DNA of 63,626 nucleotides from Bacillota bacterium (GTDB taxonomy: Bacteria > Bacillota > Clostridia > Acetivibrionales > JAMNXU01). Positions within the stretch are counted from its first letter, which is position 1; every line of letters begins with the position of its first letter. The stretch lies in the NCBI GenBank assembly GCA_023623175.1, contig JAMNXU010000023.1, forward strand, positions 1 through 63,626, in the 5' to 3' direction. This document shows positions 25,815 through 35,642 of this stretch, piece by piece. The notes under the pieces were generated by a model. It worked only from the letters and a program-made list of their open reading frames with translations. It was not told where the DNA came from and did no database searches. The translations under genes and the position numbers were made by a program.

Positions 25815-27081
25815 GATGCAAAGTCCCGTGCCCCGGGATATTTTCGGGACCCACGGGCAGTTCCTGCCCGGGAGCTTCGTAAACAATGCCGCTTTCAAAT
25901 TCTTTTTTCCTGCAGCTCACCAGCTGTCTTCCATGACACTCATTGCCGTGCAGGACAAGCCTTGCCGGCATCACGTTCAGCCTTACAACAGGAATGCCTT
26001 TTTTACCCGGTGCATCCTGGACAAAGTCGTTATCCAGAATCTGCAGGTCCTCTGCAGCCGATTCTATGCATATTTCGGAATCTCCTACCAACCTGCAGTT
26101 GTTTTCAAAGCGGTTGTTCTTGATAACATTCCTGCAGGCTGAATAACCGTAGCCGTCGGGCCTTACATATATTCCGTGGCGTCCGTTGCCCCGGATTACG
26201 TTGTTGCGTATTATGGTGTCCCAATCCCTGTGTCCAATGGAAATTCCGTCATGCCTGTTGTTTTCGATGACATTGTCTTCAAACAACGTGAATGAAACCC
26301 TCAGGCAGTAATACACCCCGTCGTCCCCGTTGTCGCTGCACCGGTTTCTCCTTATTATCGATCCGACGGAACCGCTGCCGGGATGCATTCCGTGCCCGCG
26401 GTTGTTTTCAGAAACGCAGTCCTCTATCAGCGTATTTACGCATTGCTGGAAGCTAATGCCATCACCGTTGAAATTCCTCACTGTAACATTTCTGACGATA
26501 ATATCATGGGCCTGGATCAGGAACAGCCCGCCGCCGCGGCATCCGTTTATGTATTCATTCTCTTCGGCATTGCCGTCAATAACAAGGTTTTCCACGCCGG
26601 CATTTTTTATATGGCTGCCGCTCACCACGGGAAAAACCGTTACAACCCTGCCTTCCAGGGCCTCACGGATATCGCTGTTCAGCATCCTGTCAATGAACAG
26701 CGCGTTTCCATGGATGCTTTTAATGGTCGCCACCGTGGAGAAAAAGCCGTCCGCCCTTTTGTCAATAATATATACGCCCATGCCCGGCCTGAATTTCTCC
26801 GGATGCTTCACAAAAACATCAAAATGCCCGTAGCCCAGGTACCCGTCAACGGGCGAGGACACGCAGCTTCCCTTTTTTAGCACAGTTTTTTCGCCGCATC
26901 CGCGCACCAGCACTCCGCTTCTTAAGTGCAGCGAATCCTCCATTATGTAGGTTCCTTCCAGTATGTTTACAATGCCTCCGCCGAGCGAGGCCACCCTGTC
27001 CACCGCAGCCTGGATAATATTATTGTCGCTGCCCGTAAAATCCGCGTTCTTATGACCGACCGTAACAGAAATCCTCTCCAT
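25804..27081 (-). CDS. Right-handed parallel beta-helix protein (pectate-lyase-like fold)
   Basis: A 425-residue protein with a pectate-lyase-3-like N-terminal cap (NNIIQAAVDRVASLGGGIVN then ILEGTYIM) and a chain of beta-helix rungs. The rungs are best seen as IVRNVTVRNFNGDGISFQQC, IEDCVSENNRGHGMHPGSG, IIRRNRCSDNGDDGVYYCLR, FEDNVIENNRHDGISIGH and IIRNNVIRGNGRHGIYV. Such proteins are polysaccharide lyases, hydrolases or epimerases. No catalytic set can be named. No signal peptide is present. ATG at 27081 follows GGAGGG. The context of sulfatase and GH88 genes supports a sugar substrate. Confidence 0.75.
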   Translation of the reverse strand: MERISVTVGHKNADFTGSDNNIIQAAVDRVASLGGGIVNILEGTYIMEDSLHLRSGVLVRGCGEKTVLKKGSCVSSPVDGYLGYGHFDVFVKHPEKFRPGMGVYIIDKRADGFFSTVATIKSIHGNALFIDRMLNSDIREALEGRVVTVFPVVSGSHIKNAGVENLVIDGNAEENEYINGCRGGGLFLIQAHDIIVRNVTVRNFNGDGISFQQCVNTLIEDCVSENNRGHGMHPGSGSVGSIIRRNRCSDNGDDGVYYCLRVSFTLFEDNVIENNRHDGISIGHRDWDTIIRNNVIRGNGRHGIYVRPDGYGYSACRNVIKNNRFENNCRLVGDSEICIESAAEDLQILDNDFVQDAPGKKGIPVVRLNVMPARLVLHGNECHGRQLVSCRKKEFESGIVYEAPGQELPVGPENIPGHGTLHLIP

Positions 27082-27282
27082 AAACACCCTCCGTTTTAGC
27101 CATTTAACGTTTTCCTGATTTCACATTAATTTTTCAGGTTAAATATCAGTTTAGCCCGGGTTTACTTTTATAAGCAATTTAATCCATTTCACAATTTTAA
27201 TTTACAAAATATCAATTTTGACTTTACAATTCCTTTTTGCTTCCCAGTTTCAAGCAGTACGATTTAACGGTCAATAACAATC

Positions 27283-28719
27283 TTACTCTGCTTGGGTTAC
27301 AGCGGGACCGTAGGACGCGACCCTCAGCGCGGGGTAATCCGAATTGTACAGGCTGCTGTCGCCCGTTTCCTTTACATATTTCCACAGCAGCGAGCTCATC
27401 CTGCGCAGCACGGCATCATACTCCGGGTTGTCTATGAGATTGTGCATTTCGTAAGGATCCCTTTCGAGGTTGTACAACTCATCATAATCAAACCCGTTAA
27501 AGACATATTTCCATTCGCCGTCCCATACGATCCTCTGCGTCAGCAGTATCCTGCCCCCGAAATATTCCGCAAAGCCGGTCCTGTAATCCTTTTCCCGGGA
27601 AAGGTCGGACAGTACGGGAGCAAAAGAACGGGAATCCGGCACATTGAAGGTTTCATTGCCCGTAAGCTCCAGTATCGTCTGGCACAGATCATGCAAACCG
27701 ACCCTTGCCTGTGAAACGCATCCTTTTGCAATTCCCGGGCCCGCAATAACCAGGGGAATATTGTAAATTTCCTCGAACGCGCCAATGTTTTTGCAGTACA
27801 TGCCGTGGGAACCCAGGAGCTCTCCGTGGTCTGACGTAAATACAATAATGGTGTCTTCCAGCTTCCCGGCCTTCCGTATCTTTTCAACAAGGCGTCCGAA
27901 CTGGCCGTCAATTTCCGTTATGCATGCGTAATAGCAGGCCATTGCTTCCTTTTTCTGCCTCTCGGTCATGTTCTTCCAAACCCGGCCGAGCTTTTTGTAT
28001 AAGTTGGGCTTGTCAGTGAGATCATCCGACACATTGGGCGGAAGCTCCATCGAATCCACGTCATACATCTCAAAGGCCTTTCTCCCGCAAATATAGGGAT
28101 CGTGGGGTTCGCTCACGCCGACGAAACAACACCACGGGTCGTCGCCCTTAAGCACTTTGTCCAAGTACTCAAGCGCAAAATCGGTGGTTATACCAACGCC
28201 TCTTTTTGACGGATCAAGTTCGGTTACGGCATAAAGAACGCGATTTGTGTCATATCCCTCGGGATTGTCGTTGTATCCTGCAAGCAGGAACTCACCTGCC
28301 TCCTGCCGGCCTTCGGCGCGGCGGCGCCTGAATTCCGGGCTGGAATCCGTGACAACTGTCTGCCATCCGAATCTTTGCAGGTTTTCGCTTCTTTCAACAT
28401 GCCATTTTCCGAAATATCCGGTCTTGTAGCCGCATTTTTCAAGGAGCTGCGCCCAATGGGGCCTGTCTTCGCGCAAATTTCCGTGGTCGGCGTCAATAAC
28501 ATGGGTGACCCACATAACGCCATGATTGTGAGGCAAAAGTCCCGTCATAAGACTTGCTCTCGCCGGCGAGCAAACGGCATTGACAGTATAGGCATTGATA
28601 AATGTCATTCCGTTTTTCGCAAGCTCCTCAAGGTTTGGTTTAATGCACCGGCTGTCGTTCAGGGCATGCGCGCGCATCTGGTCGCACATGAAAAAAAGAA
28701 TGTTCGGTCTTTTCAACAT
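27283..28719 (-). CDS. Type I sulfatase (arylsulfatase family)
   Basis: A 478-residue sulfatase. The formylglycine signature is CSPARASLMTG, with Cys50 to be oxidised by an anaerobic sulfatase-maturating enzyme. That maturase is not in this window. Metal-binding residues appear in NILFFMCDQMRAHAL and in FTSDHGELLGSHGMYCK. A C-terminal domain ends with the WKYVFNGFDYDELYNLERDP block common in glycan sulfatases and iduronate-sulfatase-like proteins. There is no signal peptide, so it acts on imported oligosaccharides. The upstream gap 28720-28957 contains loose repeats of GCATTTA spaced about 10 nt. Confidence 0.9.
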   Translation of the reverse strand: MLKRPNILFFMCDQMRAHALNDSRCIKPNLEELAKNGMTFINAYTVNAVCSPARASLMTGLLPHNHGVMWVTHVIDADHGNLREDRPHWAQLLEKCGYKTGYFGKWHVERSENLQRFGWQTVVTDSSPEFRRRRAEGRQEAGEFLLAGYNDNPEGYDTNRVLYAVTELDPSKRGVGITTDFALEYLDKVLKGDDPWCCFVGVSEPHDPYICGRKAFEMYDVDSMELPPNVSDDLTDKPNLYKKLGRVWKNMTERQKKEAMACYYACITEIDGQFGRLVEKIRKAGKLEDTIIVFTSDHGELLGSHGMYCKNIGAFEEIYNIPLVIAGPGIAKGCVSQARVGLHDLCQTILELTGNETFNVPDSRSFAPVLSDLSREKDYRTGFAEYFGGRILLTQRIVWDGEWKYVFNGFDYDELYNLERDPYEMHNLIDNPEYDAVLRRMSSLLWKYVKETGDSSLYNSDYPALRVASYGPAVTQAE

Positions 28720-28957
28720 TTGCTACCTCGCTTCCTTTAACTAAATTACCTTTACTGCCTTTTGCATTTACCTGCATTTATCATTTGCCTTTGTTGCGCA
28801 TTTATCGCATTTGCCTTGTTTAATGCCATGATGTTCAGGCTGAAATTTTTCTTCTGTCCGATTTGATTAACACAAATTATTGTAACAGAACGGGAATTAA
28901 AAATAAATCTTCGGAGCGTTTTTGCATGGTACTCACAGGTAACCGGCAGGCGTTGAG

Positions 28958-30421
28958 TTATACATAAAATACTTTTTTAGATTTCCTGTTGATCAGTCTT
29001 CTCAGGCAGTCCCCGGCCACTGCCAGGCCTCTTTTGATACTTTCATCATCGGCGGCGGCATAGGCAATGCGTACATAATTTTCGCAACCCCTGACAGGAT
29101 TCACAAAGAATGAGCTGCCGGGCGCTATCATGACGCCTTTTTCGAGGCAGCTTTCAAAGAGCTCGTAATCCCTTACCCGGTCAGGAAGCTTTACCCAGAT
29201 GCCCAGCCCCCCACCGGGCTTTTCCGCTTTTGCTCCCATCTCTTCCCACCTTTTTAGCAGGGAGCAGGCAAGATCCAACCTCTTTCCGTACAGCTTCAGC
29301 AATCCTGCAATATGCTCATTCCAGGCGCAATTGTCCAGGTAATGGCTCAAAGCCCTTTGTACCAGTCCCGAAGCCGAAATGTCCGTCATGTATTTTGCCC
29401 TTGCCAGGGCATTGCCCAGGGAACGCGGAGCTATTACAAAGCCCGTCCGGATGCCCGGCATAACAATCTTGGAAAAGCTTTTTACATATATCACGCGGTC
29501 GGAAATATCGCCGGATTTTAAAGGATATGTCCGGGTGCCGTCAAAACTCAGCTCACCGTAAGCATCTTCCTCCAGGATATAAAAATCATGCTCTTCGGCA
29601 AGCCTCAGCAGCTCACGCCGTTTTTCCGGGGACATGCACCTGCCCGTGGGCGTCTGGTATACCGGCATGGTATAAACCATGACAGGTTTATACCGTTTAA
29701 TGTTGTAACGCAGCAGCCCCATGTCCATACCGTCATTCTCCATCGGTATGCCCAGCACCCTGGCGCCCCTGGATGAAAACAGCGATTTTGCGCCCGAATA
29801 GGTGGGATTTTCGGTTATAACGATATCCCTTATTTCCAGCAGTACCTTTGCCACAAGGTCAATGGCCTGCTGGGCGCCCGATGTAATCAGTATGTCTTCG
29901 GGTGAGCACTTAATTGAAAGATGCTTTTCCGCAAAACGCGCAATCGCCTGCCTTAGTCCGAAGTATCCCTCTTTTTCCTGGTAGGTGAAGGCCTTACCGC
30001 CTTCGGTGTCGAGCACGTGGTTAAGAGCGGCTTTAAAGTCTTCCACGGGGAATACGTCGGGATCGGGCGTGGTGTCGGCAAGGTTCAGGATGGACCCGTT
30101 GCGGACATCAAAACCTGCGGCATCGGAAATCAGCCCGGACGGATGCGACTCCTCCTCTTCCAGTTCCGCGCCGTGTTCTGACGGAAGGCAATAGGTGCCA
30201 CTTCCGGGTTTTGTATATACGAGTCCCCTGTCTTCAAGCCGTTTATATGCGGCAACCACGGTTGAAATGCTTACCCCGGCATCCGCGGCCAGTTTTCTTA
30301 CAGGCGGGAGCATATCGCCGCTGTTTATTTCAGAATTTTTTATCATTGCTTCTATTGCTTCCGCAAGCCTTATATATAACGGCCGGTCAGAATTGCTCAA
30401 CTGTATCGATACGGTTTTCAT
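28958..30421 (-). CDS. MocR-family regulator, GntR-type HTH fused to aminotransferase fold (PdxR-like)
   Basis: A 487-residue fusion. Residues 1-75 form a winged helix of the GntR family (LPPVRKLAADAGVSISTVVA, then YKRLEDRGLVYTKPGSGTY). The rest is a fold-type I aminotransferase with PLP-binding Lys in YVKSFSKIVMPGIRTGFV and Asp/Tyr in ILEEDAYGELSFDG. PdxR members sense PLP and control pdxS/pdxT. It is divergent from pdxS over a 208-nt gap with paired TATTGGATA motifs, so this is the likely pdxS regulator. The ATG at 30421 or the in-frame TTG at 30436 may be the start. Neither has a perfect site. Confidence 0.88.
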   Translation of the reverse strand: MKTVSIQLSNSDRPLYIRLAEAIEAMIKNSEINSGDMLPPVRKLAADAGVSISTVVAAYKRLEDRGLVYTKPGSGTYCLPSEHGAELEEEESHPSGLISDAAGFDVRNGSILNLADTTPDPDVFPVEDFKAALNHVLDTEGGKAFTYQEKEGYFGLRQAIARFAEKHLSIKCSPEDILITSGAQQAIDLVAKVLLEIRDIVITENPTYSGAKSLFSSRGARVLGIPMENDGMDMGLLRYNIKRYKPVMVYTMPVYQTPTGRCMSPEKRRELLRLAEEHDFYILEEDAYGELSFDGTRTYPLKSGDISDRVIYVKSFSKIVMPGIRTGFVIAPRSLGNALARAKYMTDISASGLVQRALSHYLDNCAWNEHIAGLLKLYGKRLDLACSLLKRWEEMGAKAEKPGGGLGIWVKLPDRVRDYELFESCLEKGVMIAPGSSFFVNPVRGCENYVRIAYAAADDESIKRGLAVAGDCLRRLINRKSKKVFYV

Positions 30422-30513
30422 TTCATTATCATCCAAGTCCTTGATATTATTGTATTTACACTTTATATTTTATCATAAGTTATATTGTTACGGTACAATT
30501 GAACGGGGTTCCA

Positions 30514-30557
30514 TATCCAATAAATTTAAGCAATTCGACGCCTGGTATTGGATACCA
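30514..30557. promoter_or_regulatory. Candidate PdxR/MocR operator between regulator and pdxS
   Basis: TATCCAATA (30514-30522) and its inverse TATTGGATA (30546-30554) lie 32 nt apart centre to centre, about three helical turns. The second copy is within a larger palindrome, TGGTATTGGATACCA (30543-30557). Paired sites in the divergent gap are typical of MocR regulators. Confidence 0.6.
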
Positions 30558-30629
30558 TTATGTAAACCTGATAACAGATTTATATAAATCAAATAATTGA
30601 TAATACTTTAATACAAGGAGGTACGGAAC

Positions 30630-31508
30630 ATGGGTAAAATATTCGGAATCGACACAACCCTTGCTGAAAAACTCAAGGGTGGAGTAATAATGGATGTTGT
30701 CAGCGCAGAGCAGGCACAAATTGCCGAAAAGGCAGGCGCGGTCGCCGTCATGGCCCTTGAAAGGGTACCCGCCGACATACGAAGGGCGGGCGGCGTTGCG
30801 CGCATGTCCGATCCCGCAAAAATAAAGGAAATTCAGGCAGCAGTCAGCATCCCGGTCATGGCCAAGGTCAGGATAGGCCATTTTGTCGAAGCCCAGATAC
30901 TCGAAGCGCTCGGTATCGATTTTATCGATGAAAGCGAGGTCTTAACCCCGGCCGATGATAAATACCACATCAACAAGTTCAATTTCAGGGTTCCTTTTGT
31001 CTGCGGCGCGAGAAACCTCGGTGAAGCGCTGAGGCGAATCGGTGAAGGTGCCGCGATGATTCGCACGAAAGGTGAAGCCGGTACAGGAAACGTAGTTGAG
31101 GCTGTAAGGCATGTCAGGACCGTGAACTCGGAAATCCAGAGATTAAAAGGCCTTCCCAAGGAGGAGCTCATGGTTTACGCCAAGGAGACCGGTGCTCCTT
31201 TCGAATTGATAGAATGGGTGGCCCAAAACGGCAGGCTTCCCGTTCCCAATTTCGCCGCCGGAGGCATTGCCACTCCTGCCGATGCCGCAATGATGATGCA
31301 GCTTGGCTGTGACGGGGTATTCGTGGGGTCAGGCATATTCAAGTCGTCGGATCCAGAAAAACGGGCAAGGGCCATTGTCCTTGCAGTCCAAAATTACAAC
31401 AACCCGGCTGTTTTGGCCGAAGTATCGGAAAACCTCGGCCGCGCCATGGACAGTATTGATGTAAACACATTAAATCCTGGCGAGAGGTACGCTGAAAGAG
31501 GTTGGTAA
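30630..31508 (+). CDS. pdxS: Pyridoxal 5'-phosphate synthase, PdxS (lyase) subunit
   Basis: A 292-residue (beta/alpha)8 enzyme that builds PLP from ribose-5-phosphate, glyceraldehyde-3-phosphate and ammonia. Asp22 is in VIMDVV, and Lys79 in [20 protein letters not shown] is the Schiff-base lysine. The C-terminal [20 protein letters not shown] phosphate site is intact. AAGGAGG lies 8 nt before the ATG. The glutaminase partner gene pdxT normally follows directly, but here a terminator and a GH88 gene on the other strand follow. Ammonia must come from an unlinked PdxT or from free ammonium. Confidence 0.96.
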   Translation: MGKIFGIDTTLAEKLKGGVIMDVVSAEQAQIAEKAGAVAVMALERVPADIRRAGGVARMSDPAKIKEIQAAVSIPVMAKVRIGHFVEAQILEALGIDFIDESEVLTPADDKYHINKFNFRVPFVCGARNLGEALRRIGEGAAMIRTKGEAGTGNVVEAVRHVRTVNSEIQRLKGLPKEELMVYAKETGAPFELIEWVAQNGRLPVPNFAAGGIATPADAAMMMQLGCDGVFVGSGIFKSSDPEKRARAIVLAVQNYNNPAVLAEVSENLGRAMDSIDVNTLNPGERYAERGW

Positions 31509-31552
31509 GTAGCGCTGTTGTGAAACTTCACTTAAATTACGTTGAATTTTAT

Positions 31553-31594
31553 AGAAAAGGGCCGCTGCCTGGCAAGGCTATGCGGCCCTTAATC
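31553..31594 (+). terminator. Terminator of pdxS
   Basis: AAGGGCCGC (31557-31565) pairs with GCGGCCCTT (31582-31590) over a 16-nt loop. The T-run is poor on the plus strand (AATCTT) and better on the minus strand (TTTTC), so it may serve both pdxS and the convergent GH88 gene. Confidence 0.6.
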
Positions 31595-31681
31595 TTCGCT
31601 TTCTGAAACCAATCATGCTTTTATTGCTTTCCTGTCCTTGCTTCAATAAAATCCCATTCCGATTCCCTGCAACGCGGAGAT

Positions 31682-32887
31682 CTATTTCAGCTTCCTGTAA
31701 CGCGCAAGGGCTTCAAGGAAATAGTAGTCTGCATATATAAGCGACACGTCCACTTCATAGTTTTCCGGGTAGAATCCGACAGCATGTTTCAGGATGCCCG
31801 GGCTTTCATTATCATTGGCAAGGTACTCTTTAGAGCAAAGTGTCTTCAATGTTTTGACAGCCGTGTTCCAATACTTGTCTGCGAGCTTTTTGTCGCTTAC
31901 GAACGTGCTCAGTTCCAGGAGGGCCGAAGCTGATACTGCCGCCGCCGAAGAATCCCTGTTTGCATCGGGAATGTCAGGAGCGTTGAAATCCCAGTAAGGC
32001 ACACCGTCTTCGGGCAAATTGTCAACATAATAATTTGCGGTCTTTATCGCAAAGTCAAGCATCTGTTTGTCCTTCGTGTACCTGTAAGCCATCGTGTACC
32101 CATACAGGGCCCACGCCTGGCCCCTGGCCCAGGTGGATTCATCGGAATACCCCTGGTACGTCTGCTTGCGGATAATTTCGCCGGTTACGGAGTTATAATC
32201 AACGCAATGATAGGTGCTGCCGTCCTCCCTCACAAGGTCCTCCGCGGTTTTGAGGCAATGGTCGATGGCCATTTGCCGGTACCTCGAATCCAGGCCGTTC
32301 TCAGAAGCCCAGAAAAGGAGCTCGGTATTCATCATTGTATCGATAAATATCGGGCAGGACCATGGTCCCCAGTAACCGTTCCTGATAGCCCGGACGTTGG
32401 GATTATACAGCGTTGACATGCTTTTTGCCGCAGTGAGTATTACATCCCTGTAACCCTCATTTTTTGCCAGTCTTATCCCGTTTCCGTAACTGCACATGAA
32501 TATGAAGCCCAGGTCGTGGGTTTGTGTATTGTATTTCGCAGGTTCCAGGCTCTCCGTCCAGATTTCCGCTTTTTGTCTCCAGGATTCGTCGCCGGTAAGT
32601 TCATACATGTACCACAGGCATCCGGGGAAGAACCCCGTGGTCCATCCAACACTGTTTTCGAGCGATTCCGTCGTCCAGGTTCCTTCTTCTGTAGAAGCTT
32701 TGGGATATGTCCCCGGCGCGAGGCTGGAGGCTGTTCGTTCCAGCTTTTTGCCCGCCTGCTCTATTGCGCGATCTATTTGCCTCGCCGGAAGAACTTCCCT
32801 TGAGCTGCAACCGGAAATCAGAAGCAGCATTACAATAAAAATCGCAGTAAATTTCATTATCGCCGATTTGATTTTCTTCCCCAACAT
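31682..32887 (-). CDS. GH88-family unsaturated uronyl hydrolase, lipoprotein
   Basis: A 401-residue (alpha/alpha)6-barrel enzyme. The signal peptide ends LLLISGC with Cys27, so it is membrane-anchored outside the cell. The catalytic-domain motifs VGWTTGFFPGCLWYMYELTG and IDTMMNTELLFWASENG (catalytic Asp) match GH88, which removes 4,5-unsaturated uronic acid from oligosaccharides left by polysaccharide lyases. GH105 is a distant alternative. The ATG at 32887 with AAGAGGT at 7 nt is preferred over the ATG two codons earlier. Downstream of a UbiA gene on the same strand, 26 nt away. Confidence 0.85.
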   Translation of the reverse strand: MLGKKIKSAIMKFTAIFIVMLLLISGCSSREVLPARQIDRAIEQAGKKLERTASSLAPGTYPKASTEEGTWTTESLENSVGWTTGFFPGCLWYMYELTGDESWRQKAEIWTESLEPAKYNTQTHDLGFIFMCSYGNGIRLAKNEGYRDVILTAAKSMSTLYNPNVRAIRNGYWGPWSCPIFIDTMMNTELLFWASENGLDSRYRQMAIDHCLKTAEDLVREDGSTYHCVDYNSVTGEIIRKQTYQGYSDESTWARGQAWALYGYTMAYRYTKDKQMLDFAIKTANYYVDNLPEDGVPYWDFNAPDIPDANRDSSAAAVSASALLELSTFVSDKKLADKYWNTAVKTLKTLCSKEYLANDNESPGILKHAVGFYPENYEVDVSLIYADYYFLEALARYRKLK

Positions 32888-32913
32888 ACCCATACCTCTT
32901 TTTTGCGTATTTT

Positions 32914-33870
32914 CTAAATGAATATTCTCAGGACAATAGCCGCTGCAACCGTCAATGTCAACACTGAATTTATTATTACAAAATTTTTGACGGATAAAAC
33001 AAAGGTATCTTTTTTGCTCTGTTCCTTAAAGAAAGTGTCTATATTCCTGCTTACGGGCAGCAGGGTGATAAGAGCAAAAACCGATGTTACGGGAAGCGCC
33101 CTGAACAGGATGGCAACGACCATGCTGGCATAGGCAATATAATACAAGGCCTTGAATACCTTTAACGACCGCTCCTTGCCGATAAAAATAGGTAGCGTGT
33201 ATCTCCTGTTTTCCAAATCGTCTTCGATATCGCAAATGTTGTTGGCAAGCATTATATTTGCGATGCCCATTACGGAAGGAACGGCCACAAGGAAAATGCA
33301 CAGCGTCTCCACGATATTTATGCTTATGTCGACAGTGCTTCCGTTTAGCGCTATCCCGGCAACGTCGAGGTTAAAGACGTGAATGTACACCCCAAGGAAT
33401 GTAATAATAAATCCCATTACTCCCCCCGAAAATATCTCGCCGTAAGGAGTCCTGGAAATGGGAAATGGTCCGCAGGAATATAAAATGCCCACCGCAAAGG
33501 AAAACACGCCAAGTACAAGCACCACAAAACCCGTGTTCAGGAACAGCAATATTCCAAACAGTATTGCAATTGTGTACAGGGAGAAAATAACAATCAGTAC
33601 ATCCCTTTCCCTGAGGTTGTCCCTGACTATGGCGTTGTATTTTTCATATCCGTAACCGTATTTCTTTACCGCCCTTTTATAATCCATATAATTGTTGACG
33701 GCCGTGGTCGCCATATCTACGCACAGAAGAGAAACAAGCATGAGGAGAAAATTTATGAAATTAAACGTTTTATACCTGTACACGGCATAGCAGTTCCCGA
33801 GTACAAAAGGAATCATGCTTGCCAGTTTTGTTTGTATTTCGACCAGTTTTAAAAAGCTTCTGACAGACAT
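32914..33870 (-). CDS. UbiA-superfamily membrane prenyltransferase (MenA-like)
   Basis: A 318-residue protein with about nine membrane segments. The first Asp-rich motif lies in AVNNYMDYKRAVKK and the second in NICDIEDDLENRRYTLPI. UbiA proteins join a polyprenyl diphosphate to an aromatic or other acceptor. MenA (menaquinone pathway) is the closest general type, but no menaquinone gene is in the window, so the acceptor is unknown. The ATG at 33870 follows AAAGGAAAGTGTGAT. A polyprenyl diphosphate synthase gene lies 1.9 kb upstream on the same strand and is a plausible supplier of the donor. Confidence 0.85.
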   Translation of the reverse strand: MSVRSFLKLVEIQTKLASMIPFVLGNCYAVYRYKTFNFINFLLMLVSLLCVDMATTAVNNYMDYKRAVKKYGYGYEKYNAIVRDNLRERDVLIVIFSLYTIAILFGILLFLNTGFVVLVLGVFSFAVGILYSCGPFPISRTPYGEIFSGGVMGFIITFLGVYIHVFNLDVAGIALNGSTVDISINIVETLCIFLVAVPSVMGIANIMLANNICDIEDDLENRRYTLPIFIGKERSLKVFKALYYIAYASMVVAILFRALPVTSVFALITLLPVSRNIDTFFKEQSKKDTFVLSVKNFVIINSVLTLTVAAAIVLRIFI

Positions 33871-34084
33871 ATCACACTTTCCTTTCATATGCTGCCTGGA
33901 ACTTTATCCCTTTAAATAATTTTAACATGCATGCGGTTTTTTTACAATGCCGCGCAAAAAAAGCTAATAATTCCGTATTATTTCGATACCAATTTATATC
34001 TGGCAGCTGTATAATAGATAGTATTGCAAACTGCATGGCTCAAATTTTTCAATGCAAAAATACTTTACAAAGGAATGATGGCTG

Positions 34085-35335
34085 ATGGTAACCAGGGAAA
34101 AACTGAATGTGGCGGTTATCGGCGTCAGCGGCAGAGGAATGGGACTTTTAAGCCTTCTGTGCAACATGGATGATGTCCGTGTTACCGTCGTAAGCGATTT
34201 ATATGACGACCGGATGCAAATGGCAGCGGAACAAGCAATGAAAGAAGCCGGTTACAGGCCTCTTAGCATCAGGGATTACAGGGAGGTGGTCCAAAGGGAC
34301 GACGTCGATTGTGTTATAACGCCCTCGTCGTGGTCTTCCCACATTCGGATCGCCATAGCTTCAATGAAAGCCGGCAAACCTGTCGCAATTGAAGTTGGAG
34401 GAGCCTATTCCATCAGGGAATGCTGGGACCTCGTGAATACCTACGAAGAAACCGGCGTGGACTGCATGATGCTTGAAAACTGCTGTTACGGCAGAAAGGA
34501 AATGGCCGTTCTCAACATGGTCAAGAAAGGCGTGTTCGGCGAAATAATACATTGCCAGGGCGGCTACCAGCACGACCTGAGAGAGGAAATTTCCATGGGC
34601 CTTGAAAACAGGCACTATCGTTTTTCCAATTACCTGAACAGAAACGGCGAACTCTACCCCACCCACGAAGTCGGGCCCATTGCCAAATACCTCAATATTA
34701 ACCGCGGAAACCGGTTTCTGATGCTGACTTCGATGGCTTCAAAAGCAAGGGGACTGCATGAATGGATAGTCAAAAACAAGGGTGCCGACCATGAACATGC
34801 GAAACTCCATTTTACCCAGGGCGATATAGTTACAACCATGATAAAATGCGCCCACGGTGAAACCGTCCTGCTCATTCACGACACTTCGCTGCCGCGCGTC
34901 TATTCAAGGGGCGGCAGGGTGCAGGGCACCAGGGGCATATGGATGGAAGACAAGAACGCCGTACATATAGACGGTATTTCCCCGCCGGAAGATTTCTCAA
35001 ACCTCGAGGCATCCTGGGAACCTTTTGAAAAATACCTGGAGCAATATGAGCATCCCCTGTGGAAGGAATACCTTAGGGAAGGAGTAAAAGCCGGTCACGG
35101 CGGCATGGATTACCTTGTACTGCGCGCCTTCCTCGAAAGTGTCAAGTACAACAGGCCTACGCCGATAGATGTCTATGATACGGCTACGTGGATGGCCATC
35201 ACATGCCTGTCCGAGGATTCCATCGCCATGGGCAGCATGCCCGTGCCCTTCCCCGATTTCACCTGCGGCAAATGGATAAACCGCGAGGAAGAGGTCCCAA
35301 GCAAATATATGCTCAGCAAAATACCGGAGTTTTAG
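34085..35335 (+). CDS. Gfo/Idh/MocA family protein, GH109-like
   Basis: A 416-residue NAD-dependent protein. The Rossmann motif is VAVIGVSGRGMGLL, and GKPVAIEVGGAYSIRECWDL gives the EKP-like motif. MLENCCYGRKEMAVLNMVKK, the GYQHDLR segment and NGELYPTHEVGPIAKYLNIN closely match what I know of GH109, which cleaves alpha-N-acetylgalactosamine by an NAD redox mechanism. An ordinary sugar dehydrogenase is possible. There is no signal peptide. AAAGGA precedes the ATG at 11 nt. It stands alone on the plus strand amid minus-strand genes. Confidence 0.75.
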   Translation: MVTREKLNVAVIGVSGRGMGLLSLLCNMDDVRVTVVSDLYDDRMQMAAEQAMKEAGYRPLSIRDYREVVQRDDVDCVITPSSWSSHIRIAIASMKAGKPVAIEVGGAYSIRECWDLVNTYEETGVDCMMLENCCYGRKEMAVLNMVKKGVFGEIIHCQGGYQHDLREEISMGLENRHYRFSNYLNRNGELYPTHEVGPIAKYLNINRGNRFLMLTSMASKARGLHEWIVKNKGADHEHAKLHFTQGDIVTTMIKCAHGETVLLIHDTSLPRVYSRGGRVQGTRGIWMEDKNAVHIDGISPPEDFSNLEASWEPFEKYLEQYEHPLWKEYLREGVKAGHGGMDYLVLRAFLESVKYNRPTPIDVYDTATWMAITCLSEDSIAMGSMPVPFPDFTCGKWINREEEVPSKYMLSKIPEF

Positions 35336-35387
35336 TAAATATACATGGACAATTTTTGCTGCCCCGGGCAAAACAGCATGATAAAAG

Positions 35388-35436
35388 AACCGTCCCCGTG
35401 TTATGCAGGACACGGGGACGGTTCTCCTGTCCCATG
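35388..35436. repeat. GGGGACGGTTCT palindromic repeat, hairpin pair
   Basis: AGAACCGTCCCCGTGTTATG is followed by CAGGACACGGGGACGGTTCT and CCTGTCCC. The two inverted units form a 17-19 bp stem. It lies between the GH109-like gene and the tRNA-fMet terminator. Confidence 0.85.
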
Positions 35437-35479
35437 AATACAGGGGAGTTTGCGTACTACTCAGCATGCCAAATGTATA

Positions 35480-35530
35480 AAATCAAAAAAACAAAAATCA
35501 GTTAAAACCATGTAGGTCTTAACTGATTTT
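35480..35530 (-). terminator. Terminator of tRNA-fMet
   Basis: On the minus strand AATCAGTTAA and TTAACTGATT form a 10-bp stem around a 13-nt loop, followed by TTTGTTTTTTTG. Confidence 0.9.
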
Positions 35531-35537
35531 TTAATCC

Positions 35538-35613
<76 letters not shown>

Positions 35614-35642
35614 ATATCTGAACGGTCCACTGATCGATTAAC

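Noticed and set aside
30437..30629. Riboswitch upstream of pdxS
   Set aside because: The gap is explained by paired operator motifs and promoters, and no known riboswitch core was seen.
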